A DNA stretch of 64,000 nucleotides from JAGPUQ01 sp963708735 (GCA_963708735.1 CAVPTW010000042.1:248001-312000); one strand, 5' to 3'; positions 18,993 to 27,561 are shown, numbered from the stretch's first letter. The notes: generated from the letters alone by a model not told the origin. Numbers and translations are program-made.

Positions 18993-19428
18993 GGCTGTCT
19001 CGGAGGAAAGCTGCGGCGTGCCCCGGCGTGCAAAGCACGCGGGTACCCCTGTCTTGGCGCGGGCCTCGCGCCCCACGCGGCACGGCTGCGAAGCCGCGCC
19101 GTGCCGCGCCACCCCCACGTGCAGACTGGCTTTCGACGCGGCCCGGTGCCGCGTCCTTTTGTCTTGCCTTCCGCCTTTGCCCCTCGCTGGAGCTCCGGGC
19201 GTCGGCGGCCCGGCGGCGCTGCTGCGCGAGCAGCCAGCGCGCCGGCGAACCCGGCGACGGCCGCAGGCCGGCAGCGTTCGAGGCAAGACGCCTGCACGTG
19301 GGACGGCTGCGCCCAAGGCAGCGCGAAGTGCAGCGCGGATGCGCTCGCACTGCACGCGCGGCGACACGCGGAACGCCACCGGATCGACACGCCTGATAGC
19401 ACGATGATGCGCAGCGAATCGGCGGCGA
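18993..19428. other. Candidate oriT region between traF and the relaxase gene
   Basis: A 436-bp GC-rich non-coding gap directly upstream of the relaxase. It contains a perfect 10-bp inverted repeat GCGGCACGGC / GCCGTGCCGC (19077-19107, 11-nt loop), smaller hairpins GCGTG-CAAAG-CACGC (19026-19040) and ACGCGGC-CCGGT-GCCGCGT (19136-19154), and a copy of the replication-region 17-mer. Relaxase-proximal inverted repeats are the usual mark of oriT. The nic site cannot be located by eye. Confidence 0.45.
19388..19404 (+). repeat. Isolated copy of the iteron-like 17-mer
   Basis: CACGCCTGATAGCACGA is identical to two of the three motifs next to repA (21604-21667), and lies in the same orientation 2.2 kb away, within the candidate oriT region. 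Confidence 0.7.
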
Positions 19429-19992
19429 TCATGGCCGCTTCTCCAGCCAGACCGGGTGCGCGACGCCGATCACGGCGGACGCGCGCACGGGCCCGAAGTA
19501 CCGGCCATCGAACGATGCCGGATTGGTCACGCTCAACAGGAACAGCTCGCCCGGTTCGAGGTGGCGGCACTGCTGCCAGGATGGCAGCGGCCGGCCCCAG
19601 CGGTCGGCACGCAGCACGGCGGCCGAAGGCACGCCGTCGATGCGGACGATGCCGCCAGCGATGCACACCTCCTGCGGTGCGACGGCACCCACGCGCTTGA
19701 GCAGCGGCACGCCCGCCGGCAGGTAGCCGCGTCGCGCGGCCAGCGCAGCGGCTTCTGGCGGCAGCGTGGTCAACACGATGGAGCCGACGCGCGGCGCATC
19801 GGGTGCCACGATGCGATACCAGCCCACGGGAACGCTGTCGGACGGGTTGTAGATCAGGCGCGGCAGCGGATGCACGAAGGACGCCCAGGCCAGCGCAGCG
19901 AGGCCGCAGGCGGCGAGGCCCGCGAGCACGATGCGAGCACATAGGCGCGAGCGAGGACGCGGCGCGGTGCCGATGGTGGAAACGGTGGTCAT
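19429..19992 (-). CDS. traF: Conjugal transfer peptidase TraF (S26 family)
   Basis: A 187-residue S26-type peptidase. One N-terminal TM segment (IVLAGLAACGLAALAWASF) is followed by the catalytic Ser region YNPSDSVPVGWYRI and the Lys region PLLKRVGAV. TraF-type enzymes process and cyclise the pilin of P-type conjugation systems. Its start overlaps the DUF2840 stop (ATGA). It belongs to the coupled parA-RHH-DUF2840-traF run. Confidence 0.9.
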   Translation of the reverse strand: MTTVSTIGTAPRPRSRLCARIVLAGLAACGLAALAWASFVHPLPRLIYNPSDSVPVGWYRIVAPDAPRVGSIVLTTLPPEAAALAARRGYLPAGVPLLKRVGAVAPQEVCIAGGIVRIDGVPSAAVLRADRWGRPLPSWQQCRHLEPGELFLLSVTNPASFDGRYFGPVRASAVIGVAHPVWLEKRP

Positions 19993-20522
19993 GGCAGCGC
20001 CCTCCCGGCCAACCAGGCGGCGTGCCGCTCGGCGGTGTATTCGGGCAGCGGCAGGCGAGCGGCGAGCCGGTTGGCGAGCGTGCGCCAGTACGCGGGCGAG
20101 ACGGCAACGGGTGCAATGCCCAGCGCCTCGATGGCGTCGATGCGTTCCAGCACGGCGCGCACTTGCCTGTCGCCCTCGGCGTGCAGCAGCAGGCGCGCGC
20201 CCGGCTGCACGCCGGGGATGCGCTGCGCCGCGTCCAGCGGCGTGCAAGCCTGCATGACCATGAGCTGCCAGCGCACGGTGCCGTAGTCGTTGGCCTGCCA
20301 GCGGATGCGGCACAAGACCGCGTTCGGCAGGAACGCGGCGCAGCGCCGCCAGCGGTCGAGCCGCACGATGCGCGCCGGCTCGCCGAAGCGCAGATAGAGG
20401 TCGAAACGCTGGTCGATGTAGGCCAGCGCCACGCGCGTCAGCGGCGCACTGGCAGGCTGGCCGATAGGCGCAGCCAGCGTAGCCGTGGCCGCGCCAGCGG
20501 CAGGCGAGGCGGATGCGGTCAT
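19989..20522 (-). CDS. DUF2840 domain protein
   Basis: A 177-residue protein with an Ala/Pro-rich N-terminus followed by the DUF2840 region (LAYIDQRFDLYLRFGEPARIVRLDRWRR, then WQANDYGTVRWQLMVMQ). The family is almost confined to ICEs and plasmids of this type and lies between the parA/RHH genes and traF. Function unknown. It overlaps both neighbours by 4 bp, so it is made with them. Confidence 0.85.
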   Translation of the reverse strand: MTASASPAAGAATATLAAPIGQPASAPLTRVALAYIDQRFDLYLRFGEPARIVRLDRWRRCAAFLPNAVLCRIRWQANDYGTVRWQLMVMQACTPLDAAQRIPGVQPGARLLLHAEGDRQVRAVLERIDAIEALGIAPVAVSPAYWRTLANRLAARLPLPEYTAERHAAWLAGRALP

Positions 20523-20803
20523 GGTGTGTTCTCCCTGTGTTGCTCTGGAAACTCCCGCTCCAGCAGGCCGCGCAGCAGGTCGGCCACGGTCACGCCTTGC
20601 GTGAAGGCCGACACCTTGATGCGCGCCCGCATGGCGGGCGTAATGTCGAGAGTGAGGCGGGCCGTGTAGAGGTCGCCCTTGCCCAGCGCATCGGCGTCGC
20701 CTTGCCGAATCCACGCCTCGGCGTGCGGATTCGCAGGCGGGCGCGCGCCGATGCCGACGCGCTTGGCCGTGCGCTTGCTGTTGGCTGGCGGCTTCTCGGT
20801 CAT
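20519..20803 (-). CDS. Ribbon-helix-helix partner of ParA
   Basis: A 94-residue basic protein. The C-terminal part LTLDITPAMRARIKVSAFTQGVTVADLLRGLLEREF has the strand-helix-helix form of RHH DNA-binding proteins. It directly follows parA with an ATGA overlap, which suits a centromere-binding partner for the ATPase. ATG 20803 is chosen because it overlaps the parA stop; a Met three codons upstream is also possible. Confidence 0.72.
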   Translation of the reverse strand: MTEKPPANSKRTAKRVGIGARPPANPHAEAWIRQGDADALGKGDLYTARLTLDITPAMRARIKVSAFTQGVTVADLLRGLLEREFPEQHRENTP

Positions 20804-21438
20804 GGCGTCCACCGCAGCAGTTCGTCCACCAGGGCGGTGATTTCGCGGGCGGCGGCACTATCGGGTGCCGTCTCGCGGGCGAGCCGGCCAGCGGTCACGC
20901 TGTCGGCGAACACGATGCGCTGATGTACTTCCGAGCGCAGCGCCGGCAGCGGCTGCTCGGCGAGTGCGCTGCGCGCCTCGCGGCCGATGACGGTAGTGCT
21001 GACGCGCCGGTTGATGACGAAGGCCGCGCGCAGCGCAGGCCGGAACACCTGCGCCTCGCGGATCAGCGCCACCATCTCGGCACTGGCCCACAAATCGTAT
21101 GGACTGGGCTGCACCGGAATCAGCACGCGCTCGGCCGCCAGCAGCGCGGAGCGCGCCAAGGCGGCGATGCGCGGCGGGCCGTCGATGACGACATGATCGG
21201 CCCGCCTGGCGAGTTCTGGCGCTTCCTGATGCAGCGTTTCGCGTGCGAGGCCCACGGCGCTGAAAAGCCGTGGCAAGCCCTGCTGGCTTCTGCGTTGTGT
21301 CCAGTCCAGCGATGAACCCTGCGGGTCGGCGTCCAGCAGCACGACGTGCTGGCCGCGTATCGCCAGCTCGCCGGCGATGTGGGTGGCGAGCGTGGTCTTG
21401 CCGACGCCGCCTTTCTGGTTGAGCAGTGCGACGATCAT
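20800..21438 (-). CDS. parA: ParA-type partition ATPase
   Basis: A 212-residue ParA/MinD-type ATPase. The deviant Walker A motif is LNQKGGVGKTTLA (residues 6-18), with switch I around LLDADPQGSS and switch II DHVVIDGPPR. There is no N-terminal HTH, so it is a small type Ib-like ParA. It probably partitions or stabilises the excised ICE with its RHH partner. The start is set at MIVALLNQKGG. Directly upstream are the iteron-like repeats and repA. Confidence 0.92.
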   Translation of the reverse strand: MIVALLNQKGGVGKTTLATHIAGELAIRGQHVVLLDADPQGSSLDWTQRRSQQGLPRLFSAVGLARETLHQEAPELARRADHVVIDGPPRIAALARSALLAAERVLIPVQPSPYDLWASAEMVALIREAQVFRPALRAAFVINRRVSTTVIGREARSALAEQPLPALRSEVHQRIVFADSVTAGRLARETAPDSAAAREITALVDELLRWTP

Positions 21439-21603
21439 GGCGCGGCCCTCCGTGTTGGAAAGCCAGGCTGTTGCTGCTGCGTCTGTGGCCGCGCGGCGGT
21501 TGTCCACCGCAGCGGCGTTTCCCTACTAAAAGTTAGGTCTTTTAAGTTAGGGAAGTTAGAGGGCGTCGAAACCCGCGCCGTTATTGGCTTTCCGGCGATT
21601 TCG

Positions 21604-21667
21604 CACGCCTGATAGCACGATAGGAACACGCCCGATAGCACGAGTCTGGGCACGCCTGATAGCACGA
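21604..21667 (+). repeat. Three iteron-like direct repeats beside repA
   Basis: The 17-mer CACGCCTGATAGCACGA occurs at 21604-21620 and 21651-21667, with a one-base variant (CACGCCCGATAGCACGA) at 21627-21643. Starts are 23-24 bp apart, about two helical turns. They lie just past the repA stop and before an AT-rich stretch holding three AAGTTAG repeats (21528-21560). Spacing and position fit RepA binding sites of a replication origin. Confidence 0.75.
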
Positions 21668-21673
21668 GGCCAT

Positions 21674-22549
21674 TCACAGCTTGTCCCGCAGTTGTCCCCG
21701 TGCCGTGGAAGGCACGGGCCGGAAAGTCAGCAGTTCCGCACCGCTGCCCTGCATCCGCTCGATGCCGAGCACGTAGCCGGGCAGTGACTGCCGCGCGACC
21801 AGCGCACGCAAGTCGCAGGCGAAGTCGTAGGGCTTCGCCGTGCTGCCCGACTTGCGGTGCAGGTGCCGGAAGTCGAATTGCCAGCCGCCGGGCTGCTTGC
21901 CGCCGTGCTTGCGCACCAGCCGGTACAGCCACCGCTCGATGCCGCCGGTCAGCCGGAAATACGCCGGGTCGATGGTCAGCACCAGGGCGGCGTCGAGCAC
22001 GCCCGCATAGAACCAGTCGGGCAGGATCAGCTCGATGCCCAGCGGCGTGCCGCTGGCGTCGGCCAGATCCTTCCATTCGTTGATCCACGAGAAGCGGTGC
22101 AGGCGCCGCCCGGTCGTCTCGCGGATGGACGTGGCCACGGTGGTCGATTGCAGGCGATCCAGCGCAGCTTTGAGGCGCTGGTAGTCGCGCAGCGACGTGC
22201 CGCGCCCGATGAAGCGCAGGATCTCGTAGGGCGTGGCCTGCATCAGCCGCGACGGCCGCAGGCCCGCGTCGCGTGCTTCCACGATCTGCGAGGCCGCCCA
22301 TATCAGCACGTCTGCATCCCAAATCGTGGCGATGCCGTGCTCCTGCGTGCCTTCCACGCGGATCGTGACGTTGCCCGCGCGGAAGTCGATGGGCTTGACC
22401 CGCTTGGACTTGCCGAGCGAGAAGAACGGATAGGCCATCAATTCTTGGCTGTCGCGCGGCGCCATGTCGCCGGGCAAGGCGCGGAACAGGTCGAGTTGTT
22501 CGCGCTCCTGCAACGGCCGCTGCCGGGACGGCAGCGCGGTGCTGGACAT
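21674..22549 (-). CDS. repA: Replication initiator protein RepA (RPA family)
   Basis: A 291-residue initiator of the plasmid RepA (RPA) family. Conserved strings include MAYPFFSLGKSKRVKPIDF, GIATIWDADVLIWAASQI, TPYEILRFIGRG and SFSWINEWKD-like RFSWINEW. In ICEs it supports replication of the excised circle. AlpA and DUF2285 genes lie upstream, and iteron-like repeats and parA downstream. Nothing is missing from the family consensus that can be seen. Confidence 0.88.
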   Translation of the reverse strand: MSSTALPSRQRPLQEREQLDLFRALPGDMAPRDSQELMAYPFFSLGKSKRVKPIDFRAGNVTIRVEGTQEHGIATIWDADVLIWAASQIVEARDAGLRPSRLMQATPYEILRFIGRGTSLRDYQRLKAALDRLQSTTVATSIRETTGRRLHRFSWINEWKDLADASGTPLGIELILPDWFYAGVLDAALVLTIDPAYFRLTGGIERWLYRLVRKHGGKQPGGWQFDFRHLHRKSGSTAKPYDFACDLRALVARQSLPGYVLGIERMQGSGAELLTFRPVPSTARGQLRDKL

Positions 22550-22575
22550 GGCGATGGCCTGCCGCGCGCCGCCGA

Positions 22576-22857
22576 TCAGCGCGCACGGCTGTCGGCCGAG
22601 TGGTGCTCGGCGTATTCGGGATCGGAAGTCGTCTCGAAGCTGCGGTCGGCAGCCCAGGCATCGAGGTCGGCCACGGCGTACATGACGCGCCGGCCGAACT
22701 TGCGAAAGCGCGGGCCGCCGCCGATCACGCGCTGCTTTTCCAGCGTGCGCGGCGACAGGCGCAGGTACTCGGCGGCTTCGTCGTTGGTGAGATAGCGTTG
22801 GGGCTGCGCGGCAGCGGTCGAGACAGTGGCGGCAGGCCGCAAGGGAGCGGGACGCAT
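22576..22857 (-). CDS. AlpA-type helix-turn-helix regulator
   Basis: A 93-residue protein with the AlpA/excisionase-type HTH (RYLTNDEAAEYLRLSPRTLEKQRVIGGGPRFRKFGRRVMYAVADLDAWAADR). Such proteins act as transcription activators or directionality factors for mobile elements. ATG 22857 has the better context; the upstream frame to 22893 lacks similarity. It lies 26 bp upstream of repA and is probably co-transcribed. Confidence 0.85.
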   Translation of the reverse strand: MRPAPLRPAATVSTAAAQPQRYLTNDEAAEYLRLSPRTLEKQRVIGGGPRFRKFGRRVMYAVADLDAWAADRSFETTSDPEYAEHHSADSRAR

Positions 22858-22940
22858 GGTGTGAACCTCCATCGGTTGAAAGCGCCCGGCCACACAGCGC
22901 GACCGGATGGAGGCAGTCTCAAGAAGCGAGGGGTTTTAGA

Positions 22941-23699
22941 TCAGGGCCGTTTTGCATCCACATCAAAACGACCCTTCTCAAGCGGCGGAAGCTGTGCTAA
23001 TCGGCGGTAGCCGCCGCGCATCAGCGCATCGCCGCGATGCACCAGGCGGCGCACCTTGGAGCGCAGCCCGCCATCGCTGTACCAATCGGCTGCGGCATCT
23101 ACGCCGAACAGTCCTTCCGCGACTTCACGCAAGGACGCGCCCGCCAGGGTCGCGTCGAGCGCCTGCAAGCTGTGCAGTTCCAGCAGCGCGGTAGGTGTCG
23201 GCCTGGGCTTGGCGGCCGCCAGTGCCGCTTGGAGCGCATGACCGCGCGTAGGCGCGGCAGCCTCGCCGCGGTGGGCATAGGCCACGGCCATGCCGTCTTC
23301 CAGGCCGGGCGCGAGCGCGAAGCGCAGGCAATGACCTGGGCTGCGCGCGATCAGCGCCAGCCCTTTGCCGTCATGGAGCAGTTGCTTGTGACCGGGGATG
23401 CGCCAGAACGCGAAGGTCGCCGCATCCTGTGGCGGATCGGCATCGGGGTAGAGCTGCACCACGGCGGCATGGCCGGGCAGCCAGGCCGGATGCGCGTCGC
23501 GCGCATCGAGCGCCGGGTCTTCCAGTAGGCGCAAACCCCAGCGATGCGCCGTGTCTGGCCCGCGATGACGGCGAAGCCAGTCGAGCCGGTAGTCGGGATG
23601 CCTGCGCAAATACTCCCAAGCGAGCGCAAGGCCGTCCAGATGTAGCACGTACAGATACGCGGCAGTCGGATACCAAAGCTCGGCGCTGTGATCGACCAT
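22941..23699 (-). CDS. DUF2285 domain protein
   Basis: A 252-residue protein. The N-terminal part begins WYPTAAYLYVLHLDGLALAWEYLRRHPDYRLDWLRR, the typical DUF6499-like start, and the C-terminal third (ALDATLAGASLREVAEGLFGVDAAADWYSDGGLRSKVRRLVHRGDALM) is the DUF2285 region, which has HTH character. The family is found only near the replication modules of such ICEs. It is probably a DNA-binding regulator; no direct evidence here. Confidence 0.82.
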   Translation of the reverse strand: MVDHSAELWYPTAAYLYVLHLDGLALAWEYLRRHPDYRLDWLRRHRGPDTAHRWGLRLLEDPALDARDAHPAWLPGHAAVVQLYPDADPPQDAATFAFWRIPGHKQLLHDGKGLALIARSPGHCLRFALAPGLEDGMAVAYAHRGEAAAPTRGHALQAALAAAKPRPTPTALLELHSLQALDATLAGASLREVAEGLFGVDAAADWYSDGGLRSKVRRLVHRGDALMRGGYRRLAQLPPLEKGRFDVDAKRP

Positions 23700-24006
23700 G
23701 ACGCCACCTCCTGCGAACAGGACTCGCCGCCACGGAAGGACTGCGCGCTACATCGCCATCGTCAAAAGGTCATGGGTCAAAAAGGTGGGTTGGGTTGTCA
23801 AGACCGATTGGCTCCGATGCGTTGCGGTATTCGTCTCAATGCTGCGGCGGCAGCGCCCCGAGTTGGAGTGCTGCACAGGCCAGCCTGCCGCAGCCCGCGC
23901 CAAGCATCATGTCTATTTGGGTCAGACTGGCGGGGCTACGCCGCAAGAATCTCGATTGAGACTTACCCGGTATGACACCAGACTGAAAAAGTCACAGTGG
24001 CCGAGT
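23700..24006. other. Gap between DUF2285 and DUF2958 genes, no gene seen
   Basis: A 307-bp gap with only short unconvincing frames. It should hold the promoter of the DUF2285-AlpA-RepA operon. No repeat or hairpin stands out beyond short inverted pairs. Confidence 0.5.
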
Positions 24007-24354
24007 TCAGTCCGGGATGGCCCCGTCGCGCTCGGCCAGCCGGGTGTATTCCGACAGCGTGCGCGTAGGGCGGAAGTAAAGGTCGCGCATCACGGGCTGC
24101 TTGCGCGGCCCGACGATGCCGGCCAGCTCGGACAGCTTGACGGTTCCCTGCGCCGGCATCCCGATTCCCAGGTCGATGAGTCCCCAGGCGGTGTCGCCAT
24201 CGGCGGGATCGAGTGCGGCCAGCAGCCAGGTCACATGCGCGTCCGGCGTGAACAGCCGCACCACGGGCACCGGGTCGATGGCCCGAGCGGCACGGGCCTC
24301 GCCGTTGGCGAGCAGTTGCGCGCGCTCCGGGGCGGTGGCGAGTGGCTGGGGCAT
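24007..24354 (-). CDS. DUF2958 domain protein (copy 1)
   Basis: A 115-residue protein matching DUF2958: PVVRLFTPDAHVTWLLAALDPADGDTAWGLIDLGIGMP, then KLSELAGI and a C-terminal YFRPTRTLSEYTRLAERDG. The function is unknown; the family is widespread on conjugative elements. A second, diverged copy is at 40110-40460. The start at 24354 matches the beginning of the conserved region. Confidence 0.85.
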   Translation of the reverse strand: MPQPLATAPERAQLLANGEARAARAIDPVPVVRLFTPDAHVTWLLAALDPADGDTAWGLIDLGIGMPAQGTVKLSELAGIVGPRKQPVMRDLYFRPTRTLSEYTRLAERDGAIPD

Positions 24355-24529
24355 GGTCGGCAATCCCACAAATCCAATGATGCACGAACGCGGTTTCACG
24401 CAGAAGCGCAGAACCGCCAATCCGGATTCACGACTTCGTGCGCAAGCACGGATGCGGTTCTATGGCTTTGCCGGAACCTACCGATGCGGGTTTCCGTAAA
24501 GGCACTAACACGGACAAGAACGTCAAGCG

Positions 24530-24596
24530 AACACTATAGGTTGTAGCCCTATAGAGCGCAATAGGTTGTCATCTTGGTTTTTCAGGGGAACCATAG
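24530..24596 (+). promoter_or_regulatory. Direct repeats upstream of the HTH gene of the Thoeris locus
   Basis: The stretch contains ATAGGTTGTAG and ATAGGTTGTCA, 32 bp apart, with an interposed CCTATAG and a third partial CCATAGGTGG at the start codon. Repeats of this type ahead of an XRE gene suggest an autoregulatory operator. No binding data. Confidence 0.45.
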
Positions 24597-24887
24597 GTGG
24601 CGGCTCGGTACTCATTGGCGAAGGCTTTGAAGACAGTCAGGAAAGCGCGTGGCTTGAGCCAAGAAGCGTTTTCGGACGTGTCGAGCCGCACCTATATGAG
24701 TACCTTGGAGCGCGACCTCAAAAGCCCGACCTTGAACAAGCTGGCCGAGCTGTGCGAGGTAATGGAGATCCACCCGCTCACGCTGCTGACGCTGGCTTAC
24801 GCAGGCGACAGCACGCGCAAGGCCGACGAGTTGATGGCGCAGGTTCGCCAGGAACTTGAGGCGGTATTGAATTCAGATGGAGATTGA
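24597..24887 (+). CDS. XRE-type HTH regulator at the Thoeris locus
   Basis: A 96-residue protein starting with GTG. The XRE fold is clear: LAKALKTVRKARGLSQEAFSDVSSRTYMSTLERDLKSPTLNKLAELCEVMEIHPLTLL. The segment is close to other small HTH proteins that precede defence genes. It ends 8 bp before the TIR gene start and is followed by thsA on the same strand, so the three form one operon. Auto-repression of the defence genes is a reasonable inference. Confidence 0.8.
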   Translation: MAARYSLAKALKTVRKARGLSQEAFSDVSSRTYMSTLERDLKSPTLNKLAELCEVMEIHPLTLLTLAYAGDSTRKADELMAQVRQELEAVLNSDGD

Positions 24888-24895
24888 GAAGCGTC

Positions 24896-25459
24896 ATGGC
24901 ATATCGAAATGGAAACTACACCGCCTTTTACGTTGCAGAGCCATTCCATCCCAGCTCGCTGGGTGCCAATGCGACGAAAGATTTTCAATACTACAACACC
25001 CTGCGGATGTGGAAAGGCGCTGATGCGACGTTCCCCTTCGTCGATTCGCACGACAAAACTTACAGCGTCCGCGACGGCAGTGATTGGGAATACACCCTGA
25101 AGCCGAGACTCAGGGAACGCCTTCGGAACTCGAAGAACATCATCCTCATCTTGAGTTCGATTACGACGAATTCCCGCGCCGTTCGAGAAGAAATCGACTA
25201 CGGGATCAACGACCAGGGGCTGCCCGTGATCGTCGTCTACCCCGAATATGCCACCAAGGAAAGCCTGCTGGTCGATGGATCATTGAAGCAGGCGGTCAAG
25301 AACCTGTGGGGAAATCTTCCCGTGTTCCGGGATTCGATGAGCAAAGTCCCTACGCTTCATGTCCCGATGAACAAGGAACTCATCAAAAAGTCCTTGCAGG
25401 ACGGCGAGTTCATGGTTGGGAGCATGAAGACCCCAGGTGTCTACAGGTACAGCCCATAA
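24896..25459 (+). CDS. thsB: Thoeris ThsB-like TIR-domain protein
   Basis: A 187-residue TIR protein of the MTH538/DUF1863 type found in ThsB. The beta strand NYTAFYVAEPFH is followed by KDFQYYNTLRMWKGADATFPFVDSHDK and DWEYTLKPRLRERLRNSKNIILILSS. The catalytic Glu candidate is in SRAVREEIDYGI (residues 98-99). ThsB senses phage and makes an ADP-ribose-type signal from NAD+ that activates ThsA. ATG 24896 follows the HTH stop closely. The intact reading frame suggests it could still be made, but its effector thsA is broken. Confidence 0.82.
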   Translation: MAYRNGNYTAFYVAEPFHPSSLGANATKDFQYYNTLRMWKGADATFPFVDSHDKTYSVRDGSDWEYTLKPRLRERLRNSKNIILILSSITTNSRAVREEIDYGINDQGLPVIVVYPEYATKESLLVDGSLKQAVKNLWGNLPVFRDSMSKVPTLHVPMNKELIKKSLQDGEFMVGSMKTPGVYRYSP

Positions 25460-25480
25460 TCAATCGACATATCGGAGCGA

Positions 25481-25764
25481 ATGATCCACGTCATGGCGAA
25501 GGTCAACTTTTTTGACAAGCGGGTCATCAAGAAATTCCTTGAGATCACCGCTGTCGTCAGCGGTACGCTGTCATTCGTGGTTATTTTTGTTGACGTCCCT
25601 GCCGAGTGGAAGCTGAAGGCCGGCTTGGCTTTCCTGGCAATACTGGCACTCACCTACCTGGTGATATGGCTCTGGTCGAACAACCTGAACAGTATCGACA
25701 TCAATGTCGAGGGCAGCGATGTCGCGATCAAGACTGGCGATATTTTCCAGCAGCCTGGATTGAA
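25481..25764 (+). pseudogene. thsA: 5' part of Thoeris thsA (TM region), cut by an IS
   Basis: Ninety-four native codons remain, then the frame runs into the IS and stops at 25777. The fragment has two membrane segments (FLEITAVVSGTLSFVVIFVDV, about 19-39, and AGLAFLAILALTYLVIWLW, about 47-65), then the start of the macro domain (NVEGSDVAIKTGDIFQQPG). This is the N-terminal layout of type II ThsA proteins. Joined to the 3' part at 27562-28131, with one copy of the 5-bp TSD removed, the frame restores an intact 282-residue protein. Confidence 0.82.
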
Positions 25765-27561
25765 CCTGATTCCGTGACGCACTCCGGGCATAGCGCGCCA
25801 ATCTCCATCGCGCGCCTGATTCGCGCAGGACTTGGCGATGTGTGCGACACGTTGAATCGTTTGGTTGCTGCGCGAGTACGAAGCATCGTCGCAATCCGGG
25901 GTGACGATGGTCGTTTTCACCGCATTTTCTGACCACCGCGCAACCGCTGGCGGCGCCGGCGTGGCGATGAGGTGGTGTCTGTTCCTGATGCCTGCGCCCG
26001 GCGGCGGTCAACCGCTGAGAGCGGAAGGTTCCAGCATCGGATCGGGTGCAACCCACGCCGCGTATAGGTCGCGCCATACGTTGAACACGGGACAGTGCCG
26101 GCCAAAGTTGAGGGCCAGATGGCGCGCGTGCGCAGTGAGTTTGGCGGCCACGCGCATCATCTCCTGCATCACCGTCTTCAGGCGCCGGCGCTTGGCCGGG
26201 TGACGCAGCGGCGCTCGCGGGGACAACAGCGATTGCTGGCCGATCAGGCGCAGGATGTTGTAGGCCACGGCGGCCAGGCTTAGCACGAGTACGTTGGTGG
26301 CGAACTTGCCGCTGGGCAGACGCTCCAGATCCAGATCCGTCTTGAACTCGCTGTGGAACTGCTCATGCGTGCCGTGATCGGCGTACAGCGCCAGGATCGT
26401 TTCGGACGAGTCCGGCAGGGTGGTCTCCCAGCCATCGATCTCGAACTGTGGCAACAACAGGACCTGGCCGTTGGCTGCGATCGTGCGTTCGGTCAAACGC
26501 AATATGCGTCGCAGCGTCACCGTGCTGCCGTCGGCCCGCGTGATGACACGGCCGGACGTCTCCCACGTCGTGAACCGTTTGCCCTCGCGCGGAACCTCCC
26601 ACACCGCGTCGGCGTCGGCGCACCGGGCGGTCGCACACGCCTCGCGATCAAAGTTGCGCGGGTTCCATTTGCCCAGCACATCGACGCGACCGTGGCCCTG
26701 ATGGAGCGCCGCGGCGAACAGCGTTTCGCTGTCAAAGCCCGAATCCCAGCGCAGCAGCAACCTGGCCGGTGTCAGCGACAGCGCGCGCTCGAGCGTGCGC
26801 TCCAGCATGTAGTCGGTCTCCTTGGCGCTGTGCTGGGTACCTTCGCGCAACTCCAGCGCCAGACAGTATCCTTCCTGTGCCCCGAGATACCCTGCGATCG
26901 GTGCGTAGCCATCGTAGCCGGCATAGGTACGGCCGACGCCCTCTTTGTGGCTGCCGGAGTTGTCCAGACAGAACACATCGATATCCAGCGGCACGTGCCC
27001 GGTGCACACGGGAGAAAACGTCGCCTTGCCGCGCTTGAGCAACGGCACCAACAGGTCATCGACCGCTTCGGAGCCGGGGACGCCCAACGCATCCATCCGC
27101 TGGCGCAAAGTCGCCGCCGAGGGCACCCCGGCCAGCCCCAGAGCCTGCGCAAAGAAGCTATCCGCGCGCTTGCCTTCGATCGCGTCGAAGTCGCTCTTGC
27201 CTTCCACCAGCAGGCCGATGTAACTGGTCAGAATCTGGCTGCTGGGCATCCCCTGTCGCACCGGAAACTTCGGGTCGACGTGGCGCGCGATCTCGGCGAA
27301 CCGATGCAGTGCCAGACCGACGAAGGCGTGGCCTGCCATCGCGGTAAGATCATGGGAAGACTGGCGAACAACGAACCGTGGCGGCTTGGAGAACACGGGC
27401 GACTCGCGCGTGGCAATAATGATATGGAAGTATAAACGTCCAAACGAACGGTGTGAAGTGCGCTGTATTCCGGGATATCACCTTCACCCATGGGGTGATC
27501 GCAACATGCCTGTGGAGCCAGGCGCAGTATGGATCTGGTCGAATGAGCTCACGGAATCAGG
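25765..27561. mobile_element. IS1380-family insertion sequence inside thsA
   Basis: A 1797-bp element. Its ends are perfect 13-bp inverted repeats CCTGATTCCGTGA (25765-25777; complement at 27549-27561). It is bordered by a direct 5-bp duplication TTGAA (25760-25764 and 27562-27566), a size expected for the family. It holds one transposase gene on the minus strand. The perfect TSD and intact transposase point to a recent insertion. Confidence 0.92.
26008..27396 (-). CDS. IS1380 family transposase
   Basis: A 462-residue DDE transposase of the IS1380 group. Catalytic-type segments are visible: LDIDVFCLDNSGSHKEG (Asp), RLLLRWDSGFDSETLF (Asp) and YADHGTHEQFHSEFKTDLDLERLPSGKF (the Glu-bearing region, with the typical DLDLERLPSGKF string). 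Length is normal and no frameshift is seen, so it should be active. It is transcribed against thsA. Confidence 0.92.
   Translation of the reverse strand: MFSKPPRFVVRQSSHDLTAMAGHAFVGLALHRFAEIARHVDPKFPVRQGMPSSQILTSYIGLLVEGKSDFDAIEGKRADSFFAQALGLAGVPSAATLRQRMDALGVPGSEAVDDLLVPLLKRGKATFSPVCTGHVPLDIDVFCLDNSGSHKEGVGRTYAGYDGYAPIAGYLGAQEGYCLALELREGTQHSAKETDYMLERTLERALSLTPARLLLRWDSGFDSETLFAAALHQGHGRVDVLGKWNPRNFDREACATARCADADAVWEVPREGKRFTTWETSGRVITRADGSTVTLRRILRLTERTIAANGQVLLLPQFEIDGWETTLPDSSETILALYADHGTHEQFHSEFKTDLDLERLPSGKFATNVLVLSLAAVAYNILRLIGQQSLLSPRAPLRHPAKRRRLKTVMQEMMRVAAKLTAHARHLALNFGRHCPVFNVWRDLYAAWVAPDPMLEPSALSG

Noticed and set aside
18993..19379. Upstream extension of the relaxase frame
   Set aside because: Repetitive Arg/Ala sequence covering the expected oriT region; the MSDRRDDD start matches the family.
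25865..26203. Plus-strand frame in the left part of the IS1380 element
   Set aside because: Antisense to the transposase 3' end; no similarity.
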